A stretch of DNA of 64,000 nt from Streptomyces adelaidensis (GCF_016598475.1 NZ_JAEMUX010000005.1:124001-188000); one strand, 5' to 3'; positions 27,966-38,666 are shown, numbered from the stretch's first letter. Numbers and translations: made by a program. Notes: generated by a model from the sequence alone, not told the origin.

Positions 27966-28010
27966 GGCCGGGTGGGGTTCCTCTGGAGCGGAGAGGAACC
28001 CCACCCGGCC
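27966..28010. terminator. Strong bidirectional hairpin, 19-bp perfect stem
   Basis: Arms 27966-27984 and 27992-28010 (GGCCGGGTGGGGTTCCTCT and its complement) pair perfectly around a 7-nt loop. It lies between the convergent TetR and DUF2510 genes. Immediately after it, a ~28-bp direct repeat (28016-28043 and 28045-28073, starting CTCTGTG) overlaps the end of the DUF2510 gene. Confidence 0.85.
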
Positions 28011-28064
28011 GACTTCTCTGTGACGGGACGACCGCTCATACGTCTCTGTGGCGGGACGGACCGC

Positions 28065-29129
28065 TCACACGTCCTGGCCGCTGCCCCCGCTACCGGTGCC
28101 GGTGATGGCCGCCTTCTTGATGCCCTTCGTTATTTCGTCCATCACCGACTGCTTGGGCGCCTCGTCGCTGACGTCGATGCCGAAGCGGACCACGACGAGC
28201 ACCGAGGAGTCGGCCGGGGACGGGAAGGCGAGCGACTCGACATAGCCGTCGTCGCCCTTACTCGTGGCCACCTTCCAGCGGACCAGATAGCCCTTCTCGC
28301 CGGCCACGGTCACCGCCTCGGAGGCCAGCTCCTCGTGCGAGGTGATCTTCCCGTAGCCCTCGGTGCCGTAGGCGTTCTCGGCGTTGCCGGCGATGTCCTC
28401 CTTGGCCGCCGCCTCGGCCGTGGTGGCCTTCAGCTCCAGCTCCTCCGCGGGCATCGAGTAGGCGCCGCCGCGTGTGCAGGTCTTCGTGGCGTCGGCCGGG
28501 CACTCGTACGACTCCTCCGTCACCACCTGCGCGCCGACCTGGAGGGGCGCGGTGAGCCAGCCGTCGGGCACCGGAAGGCTGACGCCGCTGACCGCGTCGG
28601 TGGCGTACCCCTCCTCGGTCTGCGGCGGCTGCCCGGACCCGTCGGGCGCCGGGGTCTGGCCGCCGGAACCGCCCGACCCGCCGGGACCGCCCTGGCCACC
28701 GGAGCTGCCGCCCGGCCCGCCCTGACCGCCGTCCGTACCGCCCTGGCCGTTCTGCCCGCCGGACCCCTGGGACGTCGTACTGCCCTCGTTGCCGCCGTCG
28801 TTGCCGGTCAGGGCGTACACGCCGACCCCGATGCTGGCCAGGACCGCCGCCGCCACGGCGACGGCTATGCCCGTGCGCAGACCGCGCTTGGGAGCCGCGA
28901 CCGGGTATCCCGGATACCCGGGGTACCCGGCCCCCGGCGGGTACGGTCCGGCCCCCGGCGGGTACGGTCCGGCCCCCGGCGGGTGGGCCGGGGGACCGAA
29001 CCCCGTGGCCGAGCCCACGGACCGGACCTGGTCCGTCCATGCGTTGCCGTCCCACCAGCGCTCGGTGGCGGGCGCGTCACTTGTCTGCCCGGGGTCGGGG
29101 TACCAGCCGGGAGGAGTCACCTGCGTCAT
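28065..29129 (-). CDS. DUF2510 membrane protein with low-complexity linker
   Basis: 354 aa. The N-terminus has the DUF2510 motif PPGWYPDPG with WWDGNAWTDQV. A proline/glycine/tyrosine repeat (PPGAGPY three times, PGYPGYP) follows, then one transmembrane helix near 88-108 (TGIAVAVAAAVLASIGVGVYAL), a Gly/Ser/Gln-rich stalk, and an extracytoplasmic C-terminal domain with two Cys (ECPADATKTC). The domain resembles lipoprotein LpqN-like folds only loosely. It is likely a cell-envelope protein, and the function is unknown. Confidence 0.8.
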   Translation of the reverse strand: MTQVTPPGWYPDPGQTSDAPATERWWDGNAWTDQVRSVGSATGFGPPAHPPGAGPYPPGAGPYPPGAGYPGYPGYPVAAPKRGLRTGIAVAVAAAVLASIGVGVYALTGNDGGNEGSTTSQGSGGQNGQGGTDGGQGGPGGSSGGQGGPGGSGGSGGQTPAPDGSGQPPQTEEGYATDAVSGVSLPVPDGWLTAPLQVGAQVVTEESYECPADATKTCTRGGAYSMPAEELELKATTAEAAAKEDIAGNAENAYGTEGYGKITSHEELASEAVTVAGEKGYLVRWKVATSKGDDGYVESLAFPSPADSSVLVVVRFGIDVSDEAPKQSVMDEITKGIKKAAITGTGSGGSGQDV

Positions 29130-29243
29130 GGGGCAACCGTATGAGGCCGGAGTGAAAAGCGGATGAGAGGGGAGGGTTATTCGTCGAACTTCCGCGCTTT
29201 CCCGCCCCCGCGACGGCCCGAGCGCCGGCCGACGGGCCGTGCC

Positions 29244-29765
29244 TCAGCCGATGACGAGCCGCACCGGGGACCGCACGGTTCGCGTCGAACCCGCTGACCC
29301 CGTCGGCACCCCTGCTTCACGTTCGCCTCTCCGGTCGAGCCCGGGAAACCCCAGCCGCCCCGGCGTCACCGACCCCAGCACACTCGCGTGCCGCGCACCC
29401 GTGCCCGCCGGATCGGTGCCCGGCAGTCCGTGCACCGTCAGAAAGCCCAGCACCGCGAACGCGTACGCCTCCTTCGCGTCCGCCGGCAGCCCCAACTCGT
29501 CGGAGAGCCGCAGCGATACGCCCGCCAGCTCCGCACCGGGCATCCGCATCAGCGTCGGATTGCGGGTGCCGCCGCCCGACACGATCACCTCCGTGGCGCG
29601 CACCGCGCGGGTGGCGTCCGTGACCGTGCGGGCGGTGAGGAGGGTGAGGGTCGCGATGACGTCAGCCGGGCGGGGGCCCGCGAATTCGGACAGCGCGGCG
29701 CGCGGACAGCCGCCGTGGAAGAGCTCCTTGCCCGTCGTCTTCGGTGCGGGCAGCGCGTAGTCCGG
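29244..29765 (-). pseudogene. C-terminal fragment of anhydro-N-acetylmuramic acid kinase (AnmK)
   Basis: The frame gives DYALPAPKTTGKELFHGG, LTARTVTDAT, EVIVSGGGTRNPTLM, then DELGLPADAKEAYAFAVLGF and the final GARHASVLGSVTPGR. These are the last ~170 residues of AnmK, which phosphorylates cell-wall anhMurNAc. The N-terminal nucleotide-binding half is missing. Upstream the sequence jumps in another frame into a transporter fragment. Confidence 0.78.
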
Positions 29766-29962
29766 AAGAAGAACGCCGGCGCGAACGAGGCGTACGTCTT
29801 CACCAGCCCCTCGATCTCGCTGCCCCCGTCCGGGGGGAAGAGCCGCGCCGCGATGATCGTCGCGAAGCAGCCGTAGACACCGAACTCGTACCACTCGATG
29901 AAGTTGCCCACCGAGCCCGCGAGCAGCGCTCCGCGGGACCGCTCGGGCCGGCCGGAGCGCAC
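29766..29962 (-). pseudogene. N-terminal fragment of an MHS-family MFS transporter
   Basis: ATG 29962 begins MRSGRPERSRGALLAGSVGN, then FIEWYEFGVYGCFATIIAARL and VKTYASFAPAFFFR, the first ~65 residues of an MHS symporter through TM2. Homology stops near 29766, where AnmK sequence begins in a different frame. This is a deletion or recombination junction joining two unrelated genes. Confidence 0.72.
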
Positions 29963-30229
29963 GTCCTACCCGGGTCCGCATGGGGATGCGGTCATGCCGT
30001 CTCCTGAAGGGGTGGGGCCCTGCCGACGCCGGAAAATCGGCCTCGGAGCACGGGCAGTTGACTGTCCATCACTTTCAACGCGGCAGGTGGGCGGCCGGAT
30101 GCGTCGACCGACGGCCCTTGGATGTCACCCGACCCGGCAATAGCTGCCCGGACCAGCCTCCACTTCGGCAGCCAGGGGGCTACGCTCAATGACCTGTACG
30201 TCGTTTGGGCGACCTGGGGAGGTAGCGGA

Positions 30230-32902
30230 ATGACGGAGGGACGGCCGGATGGGGCCGCCTCGGCTTCCCTGTGGGAGCGCGACGCGGAGATCGCCGCCAT
30301 CACACAGGCGATCGATGAACTCTGTGTCGACAAGGCGTCCCCGGGCAGCGTCCTGGTCCTCAGCGGCGAGGCGGGCATCGGCAAGACCGCCCTCCTCACC
30401 GAGGCCCGCCGGATCGCCCAGGAACGCGGCTGCACGGCCTGGTACGCACGCGGCGGCGAGACCGTCACGTCCGTGCCCTTCCACGTCGTACGGCAATTGC
30501 TGCAGCCCGCGCTGATGCAGCTGATGGAGGGCGAGACCCGCGACTACCTGGGCGACTGGTACGAGATCGCGGGGCCGGCCCTCGGGCTCTGCGAACCGGG
30601 CGAGGCACCGGTCGATCCCCAGCACGTGTGCGACGGGATCGTCGCGGCCGTCAACCGGCTCGTACGGCGGACGTGGCCGCTCGTGCTGCTGATCGACGAC
30701 GCCCACTGGGCCGACCAGGAGACCCTGCACTGGCTGTCCGCGCTCGCCGACCGGCTGACCGGGATGCGCGTCCTCGTCGTGGTCGCCCGCCGCCCCGGCG
30801 AGGTCTCCGGCGACCGCGCCGAGCACCTCGCCCAGGTCGCCGCCAAGGCCCGCCCGATCACCACGCTCAGCAGGCTCACCCCCGAAGCCACCGCCGGGCT
30901 CACCCGGACCACGCTCGGTGACCACGCCGACGACGCGTTCTGCCGCGAGGTGTGGGCGGTCACCGGCGGAAATGCGTACCTCACCGTCGAACTCCTCGCC
31001 AAGGTGAAGGACAGCCGGCTGGACCCGGTCGAGGACCTCGCCGCCAAGCTGCGCCCCCTGAACAAGACGGCGCGCGGCGACGGCCTCGTCGCCCGCCTCG
31101 AAGAACTCGGCGTCGAAGCCACCCGGTTCGCCTGGGCGGCAGCCGTCCTGCACTCCGGAATCACGGTGGAGATCGTGGCCCGGCTCGCCAGCCTGCCCCC
31201 GGACACGGCGGCGGAGTGCGCCGAGCGGCTGACCCAGGCCCGCATTCTCACCCCACCCGATCCGGCCAACCGCCAGCCCGACGACGGAGAACTGGTCTTC
31301 GTCCACCCGCTGATCGCCACCGCCGTCTACGAAGCGATCCCGCCCTTTGTCTGCACCGCCTTCCACGGCGTGGCCGCGACCGTCGTCACCGAGTCCGGCC
31401 GCGGTCCCGCGGCGGCCTCCCGCCACCTCATCGAGGTGCACGCCGACGGCGAGTCCGACGTCGTCGAGCAACTACGCGCCGCCGCGTCCGAACACCTCGC
31501 CGTCGGTGCCCCGGACGCGGCCCGACGCTGCCTGGAACGCGCTCTGACAGAGCCCCCGGAGCCGGACGCCCGCGTCCGAGTCCTCTACGAACTGGGCTGC
31601 GCCACCCTCCTCACCACACCCGCCACCACCGTCGAATACCTCCGCTCGGCACTCGCGGAACCTGGTCTCGACAGCACCGAGCGGGTGGACGCCGTGTTCC
31701 GTCTGTCTCAGGCGCTCCTCCACAACGACCAATTGGAGGAGGCCGTCCGCACCGTCGCGGCGGAGATCCCCCGACAGCGGCCGGGACCCGCCCGGACGCG
31801 GCTCCAGGCCGCGCGATACATGTGGGAGGGCATGCATGCGGGTGAGGCGCTGACCCCCACGTACTCCCAGGAGCTCGCCGCCCTCGCGACCACCTGCGAG
31901 GGCAGGGACAACTCTGAGCGCGTGCTCCTCATCCTGCGCGGCTTCGATGCGCTGGCACGCGGCGAGAACGTCGAAGAAGTCGTCGAGTTCTGTGACCGTG
32001 CCCTCGTCAACGCCCGCCTCGCACCCGGCTTGGGCTGGACCGACGCCGAGTGGGGCATCGAACCGCTGCTGATGCTGGCCACCACCTACGCCTACGCCGA
32101 CCGGCTCGACCGGGCGGAAAGCCTGTACACGGAGGCGCTGCGCACCTACGAGGCAGCCGGCTGGACAGGCGGTCACCTTGCCCTGGCCCACGCCTACGTC
32201 GGGATCGCACACCGCAGGCGGGGCCGCCTCAAGGAGGCCGAAAGGGCGCTGCGCAAGTCACTGACACTCGCCGAGGGGGTCGGCCGCAGACTGCCCCTGT
32301 ACTGGAACTCGACCTGCAACCTCGTCGACACGCTGCTCGCCCGCGGGCACGTCCAGGAGGCCTGGGAGATTGCGGAGGAGCACGACTTCGCGCCGCCGTA
32401 CCCGTCCACCGTCGTGCTGCCCGTCCCTCGCTCGGTGCGGGGCCGACTGCTCCTGGCCGTCGGTCACACCGAGGACGGCATCAACGAACTGGAGGCCGCC
32501 GAGAAGTCGGCGGCAGCCCGGGGCCACCACAACACGGTCCTGGCCCCCTGGGGAGGCGACCTGGCTCGGGCCCTCGCCAACGTGGACCCGCGGCGTGCCG
32601 TCGAACTCGCCGCGAGCGTCCGCGTCCGTGCCGAACGCCTCGGCACGGACACCGCCATCGGCGAAGCCTTGAGGGTGGAGGCCACCCTCGCCACGGGCAA
32701 ACAGGCCGCTCATCTCTACGCCAAGGCCGTCACCTATCTCGCCGCCTCGCCCTCGGGCTACGAACACGCCGCGGCTCGCGTCGAATACGGCATCGCCACC
32801 CGCTCGGTCCAGGAACTCAACCGGGGCCTCACCCTGGCCGAGTCCTGCGGCGCGGACGGCCTGGCCCGGCAAGCCCGGAAGGCACTCGACGGGCTCACGT
32901 AG
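30230..32902 (+). CDS. LAL-type large ATPase regulator lacking the C-terminal LuxR HTH
   Basis: 890 aa. AAA_16/NB-ARC-like ATPase with Walker A GEAGIGKTALL near 46 and Walker B LVLLIDDAHWAD near 155, then a helical TPR-like region (~480-890) of repeated A-x-G-type helices. Family members normally end with a LuxR HTH. This one ends at ARKALDGLT with no HTH in any frame before the IS remnant 3 bp downstream. GGAGG (30218-30222) supports ATG 30230 over an in-frame upstream ATG at 30122. It may be a truncated regulator that no longer binds DNA, or a natural HTH-less member acting by protein contact. Confidence 0.82.
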   Translation: MTEGRPDGAASASLWERDAEIAAITQAIDELCVDKASPGSVLVLSGEAGIGKTALLTEARRIAQERGCTAWYARGGETVTSVPFHVVRQLLQPALMQLMEGETRDYLGDWYEIAGPALGLCEPGEAPVDPQHVCDGIVAAVNRLVRRTWPLVLLIDDAHWADQETLHWLSALADRLTGMRVLVVVARRPGEVSGDRAEHLAQVAAKARPITTLSRLTPEATAGLTRTTLGDHADDAFCREVWAVTGGNAYLTVELLAKVKDSRLDPVEDLAAKLRPLNKTARGDGLVARLEELGVEATRFAWAAAVLHSGITVEIVARLASLPPDTAAECAERLTQARILTPPDPANRQPDDGELVFVHPLIATAVYEAIPPFVCTAFHGVAATVVTESGRGPAAASRHLIEVHADGESDVVEQLRAAASEHLAVGAPDAARRCLERALTEPPEPDARVRVLYELGCATLLTTPATTVEYLRSALAEPGLDSTERVDAVFRLSQALLHNDQLEEAVRTVAAEIPRQRPGPARTRLQAARYMWEGMHAGEALTPTYSQELAALATTCEGRDNSERVLLILRGFDALARGENVEEVVEFCDRALVNARLAPGLGWTDAEWGIEPLLMLATTYAYADRLDRAESLYTEALRTYEAAGWTGGHLALAHAYVGIAHRRRGRLKEAERALRKSLTLAEGVGRRLPLYWNSTCNLVDTLLARGHVQEAWEIAEEHDFAPPYPSTVVLPVPRSVRGRLLLAVGHTEDGINELEAAEKSAAARGHHNTVLAPWGGDLARALANVDPRRAVELAASVRVRAERLGTDTAIGEALRVEATLATGKQAAHLYAKAVTYLAASPSGYEHAAARVEYGIATRSVQELNRGLTLAESCGADGLARQARKALDGLT

Positions 32903-32904
32903 GG

Positions 32905-33395
32905 GGCGCGGTCTTCTCGTAGCAGGTGGCGATGCCCGCGCCACAGTTCCAGGCGGTTGATGCACCGCTCGGCGGTGGTGCGCCGCCTGTATGCCTCGCG
33001 GTCGAAAGAGGGCGGTCTGTCGCCCCGGCTGCTCCGCCGCAGCCGATGGCCACGCCCGGTCCGCCGGAACGGGCATCAGCTCCGGAATACCGCCCTGCGT
33101 AGGTGTTCACGGGATCGCGCGGGATCAATAGGCCTTGTCGGCCAGGACGACATCCCGGCCGCCTGCGGGGTCGTCCGCGTAGGCGGGGCACGCGCAGGCT
33201 GGCCATCACCCAGGCGAAAGCGGACGTTGTCGCCGGCCTGGCCGACGGCATGCCGGTGAGCACGCAGGACGGTGGAGTCCACCGAGACGGGCCACTTGGG
33301 GTCCTCGTCGTAGACGCCTCGCCGGCTGCCGTACTTCTCCGGGAGGTGGGCTCACCGTGTTCCGGAGTGGAACTTGTAGGCGATCATGTCGGTCA
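32905..33395 (-). mobile_element. Decayed IS5-like transposase remnant
   Basis: On the minus strand, in several frames and with stops, the order is MIAYKFHSGTR, EKYGSRRGVYDEDPKW, VSVDSTVLRAHRHA (first DDE Asp), VVLADKAY followed by a stop (second Asp), FDREAYRRRTTAERCINRL (Glu) and ATCYEKTA. This is the order of an IS5-family DDE transposase with internal deletions and at least two frameshifts. No inverted repeats were recognised. Its 3' edge abuts the truncated LAL gene. Confidence 0.75.
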
Positions 33396-33467
33396 CCTAC
33401 CGGTGATCCCCCCAGGCGGCCAGGGGGTTGGCATCTCGCCGGCCGGGCCGGTGGATCAGGCCGTGGA

Positions 33468-34595
33468 TCACGCCTCGTCCGGCTCCTCCTCCGCGAGGAC
33501 CCGTTGGGCCGTGGCGAAGGCTGAGTTGGCGGCTGGGACGCCGCAGTAGACGGCGGTTTGGAGGAGTACGGCGCCGATGTCGTCCGGGGTGAGGCCGTTG
33601 CGGCGGGCGGCTCGTATGTGCATGGCCAGTTCGTCGTAGTGGCCGTGGGCCACCAGGGCGGTCAGGGTGATCATGCTGCGTTCGCGGCGGGACAGGGTCG
33701 GGTCGGTCCAGATCTCGCCCCAGGCGTAGCGGGAGATGAAGTCCTGGTAGCGGGCCGTGAAGGGGGACTGGCGGGACTGGGCGCGGTCGACGTGGGTGTC
33801 GCCGAGTACTTGGCGGCGTACCTCCATGCCGCGTCGCGCGTATCCGTCGAAGTGGGCGCGCAGGGCGGCCAGTACGGCTTCCGGGCGCTCGGCGGGGGCC
33901 AGGTGGGAGGCGCCGGAGAGTTCCGTGAGGGAGGACCCCGGCACCGCGTCCGCGATCTCGCGTAGATGCGCGGGCGGTGTCGCCGGGTCCTGGCGGCCGG
34001 CGACGAGGAGGGTGGGTGCCGAGATGCTGGGGAGGTGCTCCCGGATGTCGAAGGCGGCGAGTGCGTCACAGCAGGCCGCGTATGCCTCAGGGTCGGCGTT
34101 ACGGTGGTCGGCGACCAGCTCCGGCACGGTGAAACCGGGTGTGAACCACCGGGAGTCGGCCGTCGCGGCGACCCCGGCCAGCCCCTCCCGGCGCACCAGT
34201 TCGGCGCGCTCCTGCCACGGCTTGGCGCCGTTGAAGTGGGCGGAGGAGCAGAGCACGGCGAGGGACGAGATCCGCTCCGGGTGGTGTGCGGCCAGGTGCA
34301 GACCGACCGCGCCGCCGAGGGACACGCCCGCGTACGCGAACCGCTCGACACCGAGGGAGTCCGCGAGGCCCAGCACCAGATCGGTCAGGTCGGCGACCGT
34401 CGCCCCCGGGCCGATGAGGTCGGCGGGGGAGCCGCCGTGCCCCGGCAGGTCCCAGCGGATCACCCGGTGGGTGATCGACAACTCGGGCGCCACCTTGTCC
34501 CACAGCTTGGTGGAGGTGCCGAGCGAGGGGCCGAGCAGCAGCGGGGGAGCCGAAGCAGGGCCCTCCGCACGGTGGTTGAGCAGCCTGTCGGTCAA
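33468..34595 (-). CDS. pcaL: PcaL: 3-oxoadipate enol-lactonase fused to 4-carboxymuconolactone decarboxylase
   Basis: 375 aa. Residues 1-245 are an alpha/beta hydrolase (PcaD activity) with S92 in GVSLGG, Asp in AGRQDPATPP and His in GASHLAP. Residues ~255-370 are the PcaC decarboxylase (RRQVLGDTHVDRA, then GEIWTDPTLSRRERSMITLT and GLTPDDIGAVLLQTAVYCG). Such fusions are typical of actinomycetes. The start is TTG, overlapping the pcaB stop (TTGA), so translation is coupled. It makes 3-oxoadipate and is the last gene of the pca operon. Confidence 0.95.
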   Translation of the reverse strand: MTDRLLNHRAEGPASAPPLLLGPSLGTSTKLWDKVAPELSITHRVIRWDLPGHGGSPADLIGPGATVADLTDLVLGLADSLGVERFAYAGVSLGGAVGLHLAAHHPERISSLAVLCSSAHFNGAKPWQERAELVRREGLAGVAATADSRWFTPGFTVPELVADHRNADPEAYAACCDALAAFDIREHLPSISAPTLLVAGRQDPATPPAHLREIADAVPGSSLTELSGASHLAPAERPEAVLAALRAHFDGYARRGMEVRRQVLGDTHVDRAQSRQSPFTARYQDFISRYAWGEIWTDPTLSRRERSMITLTALVAHGHYDELAMHIRAARRNGLTPDDIGAVLLQTAVYCGVPAANSAFATAQRVLAEEEPDEA

Positions 34596-35938
34596 CGTCG
34601 CTCCAGGGCACGGTCGGTGAGGGCTCCGGCGGAGCCGAGGTAGCGGGTGGGGTCGGTGAGGTCCGCGATCTCAGCGGGGGTGAGGTCCTTCAGCTCCGGT
34701 TCCGCGGCGAGGAGTTCGCCCAACGGTCGGCCCTCCGTGTAGACGCGCTCGGCGGTCCGGGTGAGCAGTTCCTTGGCGCGGGCCCGGCCGATCAGCGGGG
34801 CCAGCTCGCCGGCCAGCCGCTCGGAGACGATCAACCCATGGGTGAGGTCCAGGTGGTGGCGCATCGTGTCGGCGTTCACCCGGAGGCCCCGCGTGAGAGC
34901 CACCGCGTCCCGGGCGGCCCCGCCGACCAGCCGGAGCAGATCACGCAACGGCTCCCACTCGGCGTGCCAGGCCCCGGCCGGCCGCTCGTCCTCGGCCGCC
35001 AGCGCGCCGTACAGCGTCGCCGCCAGCTGGGGCGCCCGCCGGGCCGCAGCCGCGATCAGCGTGGACCGCACCGGGTTCGCCTTGTGCGGCATCGCCGACG
35101 AGCCGCCCCCACTGCCCTCGGCGACCTCCGCGATCTCCGTACGGGCCAGGGTGAGCACATCCGCGGCGATCTTCCCCAGGGCGCCCGCCGCGAAGGCGAG
35201 TGCCCCGGCCAGGTCCGCGATGGGAGTGCGCAGGGTATGCCAGGGCAACTCGGGCTCACACAGGCCCAGTTCACGGGCATAGGCGGCGGTCAGCGCCCGG
35301 GTGTCGGCCGACCCGAACACCGTGAACGCCGCCAACGTGCCAGCCGCGCCCCCGAGTTGAGCGGGCAGACCGGCCCGTACGACCGTGAGCCGGTCCCTGG
35401 CGTCCAGGACCAGCGAGCGCCAGCCCGCCGCCTTCAGCCCGAAGGTTGTCGGCACCGCGTGCTGGGTGAGAGTGCGCCCGGGCATCGCCGTGTCCCGGTG
35501 CGCGGCGGCGAGTCGGGCGAGCGCGGCCTCCGTACGGCCGAGGTCGGCCAGCACGAGGTCGAGGGTGCGCGCGGCGACCAGCATCGTCGCCGAGTCCATG
35601 ATGTCCTGGCTGGTCGCACCCCGGTGGACGCAGGGGCCGTACTCCGTGCCCACCGCCGCCGTGAGGTCCGCGACCAGCGGGATCACCGGGTTCCCGCCGC
35701 CGCGGGCGCGCTCCGCGAGCGCGGACACGTCGAAGGCGCGGGCGTCCGCGGCCGAGGTCACCGCGGGCCCGGCCGCGGCGGGGACCAGCCCCAGCGCGGC
35801 CTGGGCCCGGGTCAGTGCGGCCTCGGCGTCGAGGAGCGCCTGGAGGTAGGCGGTGTCCCCCGTCGCGGCCGCGACGGGGGAACCGGTCCACCCGGGGGCG
35901 AGCAGACCGGTGTCGCCGTCAGCATGAGCTGGTGTCAC
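34592..35938 (-). CDS. pcaB: 3-carboxy-cis,cis-muconate cycloisomerase
   Basis: 448 aa fumarase/aspartase-superfamily lyase. It has RGATSQDIMDSA, the catalytic-loop signature GGSSAMPHKANP, and LTQHAVPTTFGLKAAGW. It lactonises 3-carboxy-cis,cis-muconate to 4-carboxymuconolactone. It starts with GTG at 35938, overlapping the pcaG stop by GTGA; longer upstream starts would run through pcaG. Confidence 0.94.
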   Translation of the reverse strand: MTPAHADGDTGLLAPGWTGSPVAAATGDTAYLQALLDAEAALTRAQAALGLVPAAAGPAVTSAADARAFDVSALAERARGGGNPVIPLVADLTAAVGTEYGPCVHRGATSQDIMDSATMLVAARTLDLVLADLGRTEAALARLAAAHRDTAMPGRTLTQHAVPTTFGLKAAGWRSLVLDARDRLTVVRAGLPAQLGGAAGTLAAFTVFGSADTRALTAAYARELGLCEPELPWHTLRTPIADLAGALAFAAGALGKIAADVLTLARTEIAEVAEGSGGGSSAMPHKANPVRSTLIAAAARRAPQLAATLYGALAAEDERPAGAWHAEWEPLRDLLRLVGGAARDAVALTRGLRVNADTMRHHLDLTHGLIVSERLAGELAPLIGRARAKELLTRTAERVYTEGRPLGELLAAEPELKDLTPAEIADLTDPTRYLGSAGALTDRALERR

Positions 35939-36540
35939 TTGAACTCCAGGAAGACCGTCTCGCCTTCGCCCTGAAGGCGGATGTCGAAACGGTAGGTGCC
36001 GTTGCCCTGGTCCTCGGCGATCAGCGTGCCGCGGCGCGCCTCCTCCACCCGGGCGAGCAGCGGGTCGGAGGCCAGCGCGGCCTCGTCGCCCGGCAGGTAG
36101 ATCCGGGTGTACAGGTGGACGAGCAGGCCCCGCGCGAAGACGCAGACGCTGAGGTACGGCGCGCTCCGCCCGCGCGCGCCGGGCCACAAGGTGCGCGCCG
36201 TCCAGTGGCCATTGGCGTCGGTCTGGACGCGGCCCCACCCGGTGAACTCCACGCCGTTGCGGCCCAGGAAACCGCCGCTCGCCGGGTCGCGCCGCATGGA
36301 GCCGTCGACCTGCGAGAGGTTGCCGTCCGGATCCGGGCCCCACAGCTCCAGGAAGGCGTCCGGCAGCGGATTGCCCTCGCCGTCGAGGATGTAGCCCTGG
36401 AGGGAGATGCTGTCCGGGTGGCCGACCGGGGCGATGTCGCCGCCACCGGGGAACGGCAGGGCGTGGCCGTAGAAGGGGCCGACCGTGTGCGACGGGGTCG
36501 GGAGCACCGTCTCCGGACGGCTTGTGTCGATCTTCGTCAT
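35935..36540 (-). CDS. pcaG: Protocatechuate 3,4-dioxygenase alpha subunit
   Basis: 201 aa intradiol dioxygenase subunit: PTPSHTVGPFYGHALPF at the N-terminus and the barrel strands AFLELWGPDPDGN and GWGRVQTDANGHW. As in other PcaG chains, the iron tyrosines and histidines are replaced; it shapes the substrate pocket for PcaH. It begins 6 bp after the pcaH stop. Confidence 0.95.
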   Translation of the reverse strand: MTKIDTSRPETVLPTPSHTVGPFYGHALPFPGGGDIAPVGHPDSISLQGYILDGEGNPLPDAFLELWGPDPDGNLSQVDGSMRRDPASGGFLGRNGVEFTGWGRVQTDANGHWTARTLWPGARGRSAPYLSVCVFARGLLVHLYTRIYLPGDEAALASDPLLARVEEARRGTLIAEDQGNGTYRFDIRLQGEGETVFLEFK

Positions 36541-36546
36541 GGCAGG

Positions 36547-37320
36547 TCAGCGCCCTTCTTCGATCCAGGTGGCGTTCGGCCCGTCGAGCACGATGTCCCA
36601 GTGGTAGCCCATCGAGAACTCAGGGACGGACAGGCTGTGGTCGTACGTCGCGACCAGCCGCTGCCGGGCCGAGTCGTCCGTCACCGACTGGATGATCGGG
36701 TCGTACGGGAACAGCGGGTCGCTCGGGAAGTACATCTGCGTCACGAGCCGCTGCGTGAACGCCGAGCCGAAGAGCGAGAAGTGGATGTGGGCCGGCCGCC
36801 ACGCGTTGACGTGCTGGCGCCACGGGTACGGGCCCGGCTGGATCGTCGTGAAGTGGTACTGCCCGTCGGCGTCGGTCAGCGTACGGCCGACGCCCGTGAA
36901 GTTCGGGTCCAGCGGCGCGTCGTGCTGCTCCCGCTGGTGGGCGTAGCGGCCGGCCGAGTTGGACTGCCAGATCTCGACCAACTGGCCGCGCAACGGACGC
37001 CCGCCGCGGTCGAGAAGCCGGCCGGAGACGGTGATGCGCTCGCCGATCGGCTCGCCGTTGTGCTGCCGGGTCAGATCGTTGTCGATCTCGGTGATGTCCC
37101 GCTCGCCGAAGGCGGGGGAGGACAGCTCCACCAGCTCCGGGTCCTTGGTGACATCGATACCGATCGGCGGCTGCTTCGGGTGCCGCAGCACCGAGGAGCG
37201 GTACGGGGCGTAGTCGCGGCGCGGCTGGTGCTCGACCGGCGCACCGTCGGCGACCCGCTTCTCGTACGCGGCGTGCTCGGCCGCGATCTCCAGGTCGATG
37301 TCGTGCTGGGTCAGTGTCAT
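36547..37320 (-). CDS. pcaH: Protocatechuate 3,4-dioxygenase beta subunit (iron-binding)
   Basis: 257 aa. The Fe(III) ligands are visible as Y126 (AGRYAHQ), Y165 (PYPWRQH), H178 and H180 (RPAHIHF). With PcaG it opens protocatechuate between the hydroxyls. ATG 37320 follows an AGGAA site; the frame is open upstream to 37410 across a repeat and is not used. A 131-bp gap with a dispersed repeat separates it from pcaF. Confidence 0.95.
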   Translation of the reverse strand: MTLTQHDIDLEIAAEHAAYEKRVADGAPVEHQPRRDYAPYRSSVLRHPKQPPIGIDVTKDPELVELSSPAFGERDITEIDNDLTRQHNGEPIGERITVSGRLLDRGGRPLRGQLVEIWQSNSAGRYAHQREQHDAPLDPNFTGVGRTLTDADGQYHFTTIQPGPYPWRQHVNAWRPAHIHFSLFGSAFTQRLVTQMYFPSDPLFPYDPIIQSVTDDSARQRLVATYDHSLSVPEFSMGYHWDIVLDGPNATWIEEGR

Positions 37321-37370
37321 ACGGGGTTCCTGAGGTCTCTGACGGTTTCGTCGAAATCGGGCGCGGCGTA

Positions 37371-37425
37371 GCGCCCCGTAAGGGGAGCGGGGAACTGCGC
37401 GACCAGCCACATACGGCCCCGCAGT
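37371..37425 (-). repeat. Dispersed Streptomyces-type intergenic repeat, copy 2 (inside the pca operon)
   Basis: On the minus strand it reads TGGCTGGTCGCGCAGTTCCC and continues CGCTCCCCTTACGGGGC, a hairpin-forming version of the element at 25141 and 45515. It lies in the only sizeable gap of the pca operon, between pcaF and pcaH. Confidence 0.6.
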
Positions 37426-37451
37426 CTCCGAACGGCTCTACCAGCGGAGCG

Positions 37452-38662
<1,211 letters not shown>

Positions 38663-38666
<4 letters not shown>

